Shown: piece by piece, positions 63,862-64,000 of the stretch | Layout of the letters: every line of letters begins with the position of its first letter | Numbering within the stretch: position 1 is the first letter of the stretch | Source of the DNA: Clostridium transplantifaecale | GTDB lineage: Bacteria; Bacillota; Clostridia; Lachnospirales; Lachnospiraceae | Length of the DNA: 64,000 nt | Reading direction: 5' to 3' | Assembly: GCF_900626075.1 (NCBI RefSeq) | Contig: NZ_UYZY01000003.1 | Span: forward strand, 124,001-188,000 | Position numbers and translations under genes: made by a program | The notes under the pieces: generated by a model | Database searches by the model: none | What the model saw: the letters and a program-made list of their open reading frames with translations, nothing else | What the model was told of the DNA's origin: nothing

Positions 63862-64000
63862 GTGAAAAAGATATATTATATACCTGTGGAAAAAGAGAAT
63901 ACGGAACCGCTGCGTGTGGCGGCATATTGCCGCGTCAGCACTAAGAAAGAGACGCAGCTAGCCAGTTTGGCTCATCAAATTATGGCATATACAGAACAAA
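63862..64000 (+). CDS. Serine recombinase, 3' part outside the window
   Basis: First 46 residues of a large serine recombinase: after the basic start KKIYYIPVEKE comes VAAYCRVST, which contains the catalytic serine, then the start of the catalytic helix region. GTG 63862 is preceded by GAGGTGGGG; an in-frame ATG lies at 63838 without a good site. Marks the likely left edge of an integrative element beginning just after the RumA-like gene. Confidence 0.85.
   Translation, partial: MKKIYYIPVEKENTEPLRVAAYCRVSTKKETQLASLAHQIMAYTEQ

Overview
The window looks like a chromosomal segment of a Lachnospiraceae / Clostridium cluster XIVa bacterium (relatives such as Enterocloster, Hungatella or C. symbiosum would fit, but I cannot fix the species). 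Reasons: low-to-mid GC Gram-positive style AGGAGG ribosome sites, TTGACA-N17-TATAAT promoters, a full HPr kinase / Crh / HPr / enzyme I set, sporulation-type proteins (YtvI-like, WhiA), a LexA-type box of the Bacillus/Clostridium kind, and many intrinsic terminators. No tRNA, rRNA or CRISPR was seen.

Layout. 1-7358: housekeeping run hprK (cut by the window edge)-murB-rapZ-whiA-crh, terminator, dnaE. 7360-8216: a gene-free giant palindromic element (C1). 8332-13614: pfkA, a small DUF6145-like gene, dusB, greA, lysS. 13854-15435 (minus): YolD-like protein and Y-family polymerase under a LexA-box promoter. 15728-21197: an AT-richer accessory cluster with two glutaminases, an NRAMP-like transporter lacking the metal ligands, a LysR regulator, a gene remnant and a ureohydrolase. 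21370-28719: two similar IclR regulators and a DUF917 / OPT transporter / DUF1177 / AroM / M29-aminopeptidase-like operon. 28843-33689: divergent LysR, then a threonine-synthase-like PLP enzyme, YfcC transporter and M20 amidohydrolase. 33927-37516: MacA/MacB-type export system. 37840-43506: two unknown membrane proteins, cdaA, cdaR, ptsH, ptsI. 43775-47445: Wzy-like polymerase, aminotransferase, YtvI-like permease. 47431-48490: palindromic element C2. 48472-49323: AraC regulator. 49558-54352: DapF paralog without catalytic cysteines, glutamine-synthetase-like protein without metal-binding glutamates, ANTAR protein, canonical dapF, amidase-SPOR. 54608-57399: palindromic element C3 split by a group II intron. 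57426-63767: D-malate/tartrate-type dehydrogenase, cytidylate-kinase-like protein, ProX, MATE pump, RumA-like methyltransferase. 63862-end: start of a serine recombinase, probably the edge of an integrated element.

The most unusual content: (1) three copies of a roughly 860-bp non-coding element with terminal inverted repeats, built as a palindrome of two palindromes and placed exactly at gene ends, one copy carrying a group II intron; (2) a locus in which a DapF homologue and a glutamine synthetase homologue have both lost catalytic residues, beside an ANTAR protein and behind a promoter-terminator arrangement that looks like attenuation; (3) a second, smaller structured repeat family whose copies show a compensatory base change; (4) the glutaminase-flanked cluster with a metal-site-free NRAMP relative and an atypical ureohydrolase.

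How the genes work together: hprK, crh, ptsH and ptsI form the carbon-catabolite signalling set, with pfkA as the glycolytic partner. dusB-greA-lysS is a translation/transcription module. The accessory clusters are nitrogen and peptide catabolism islands, each with its own regulator. Functions are assigned from sequence recognition only; no database search was possible.
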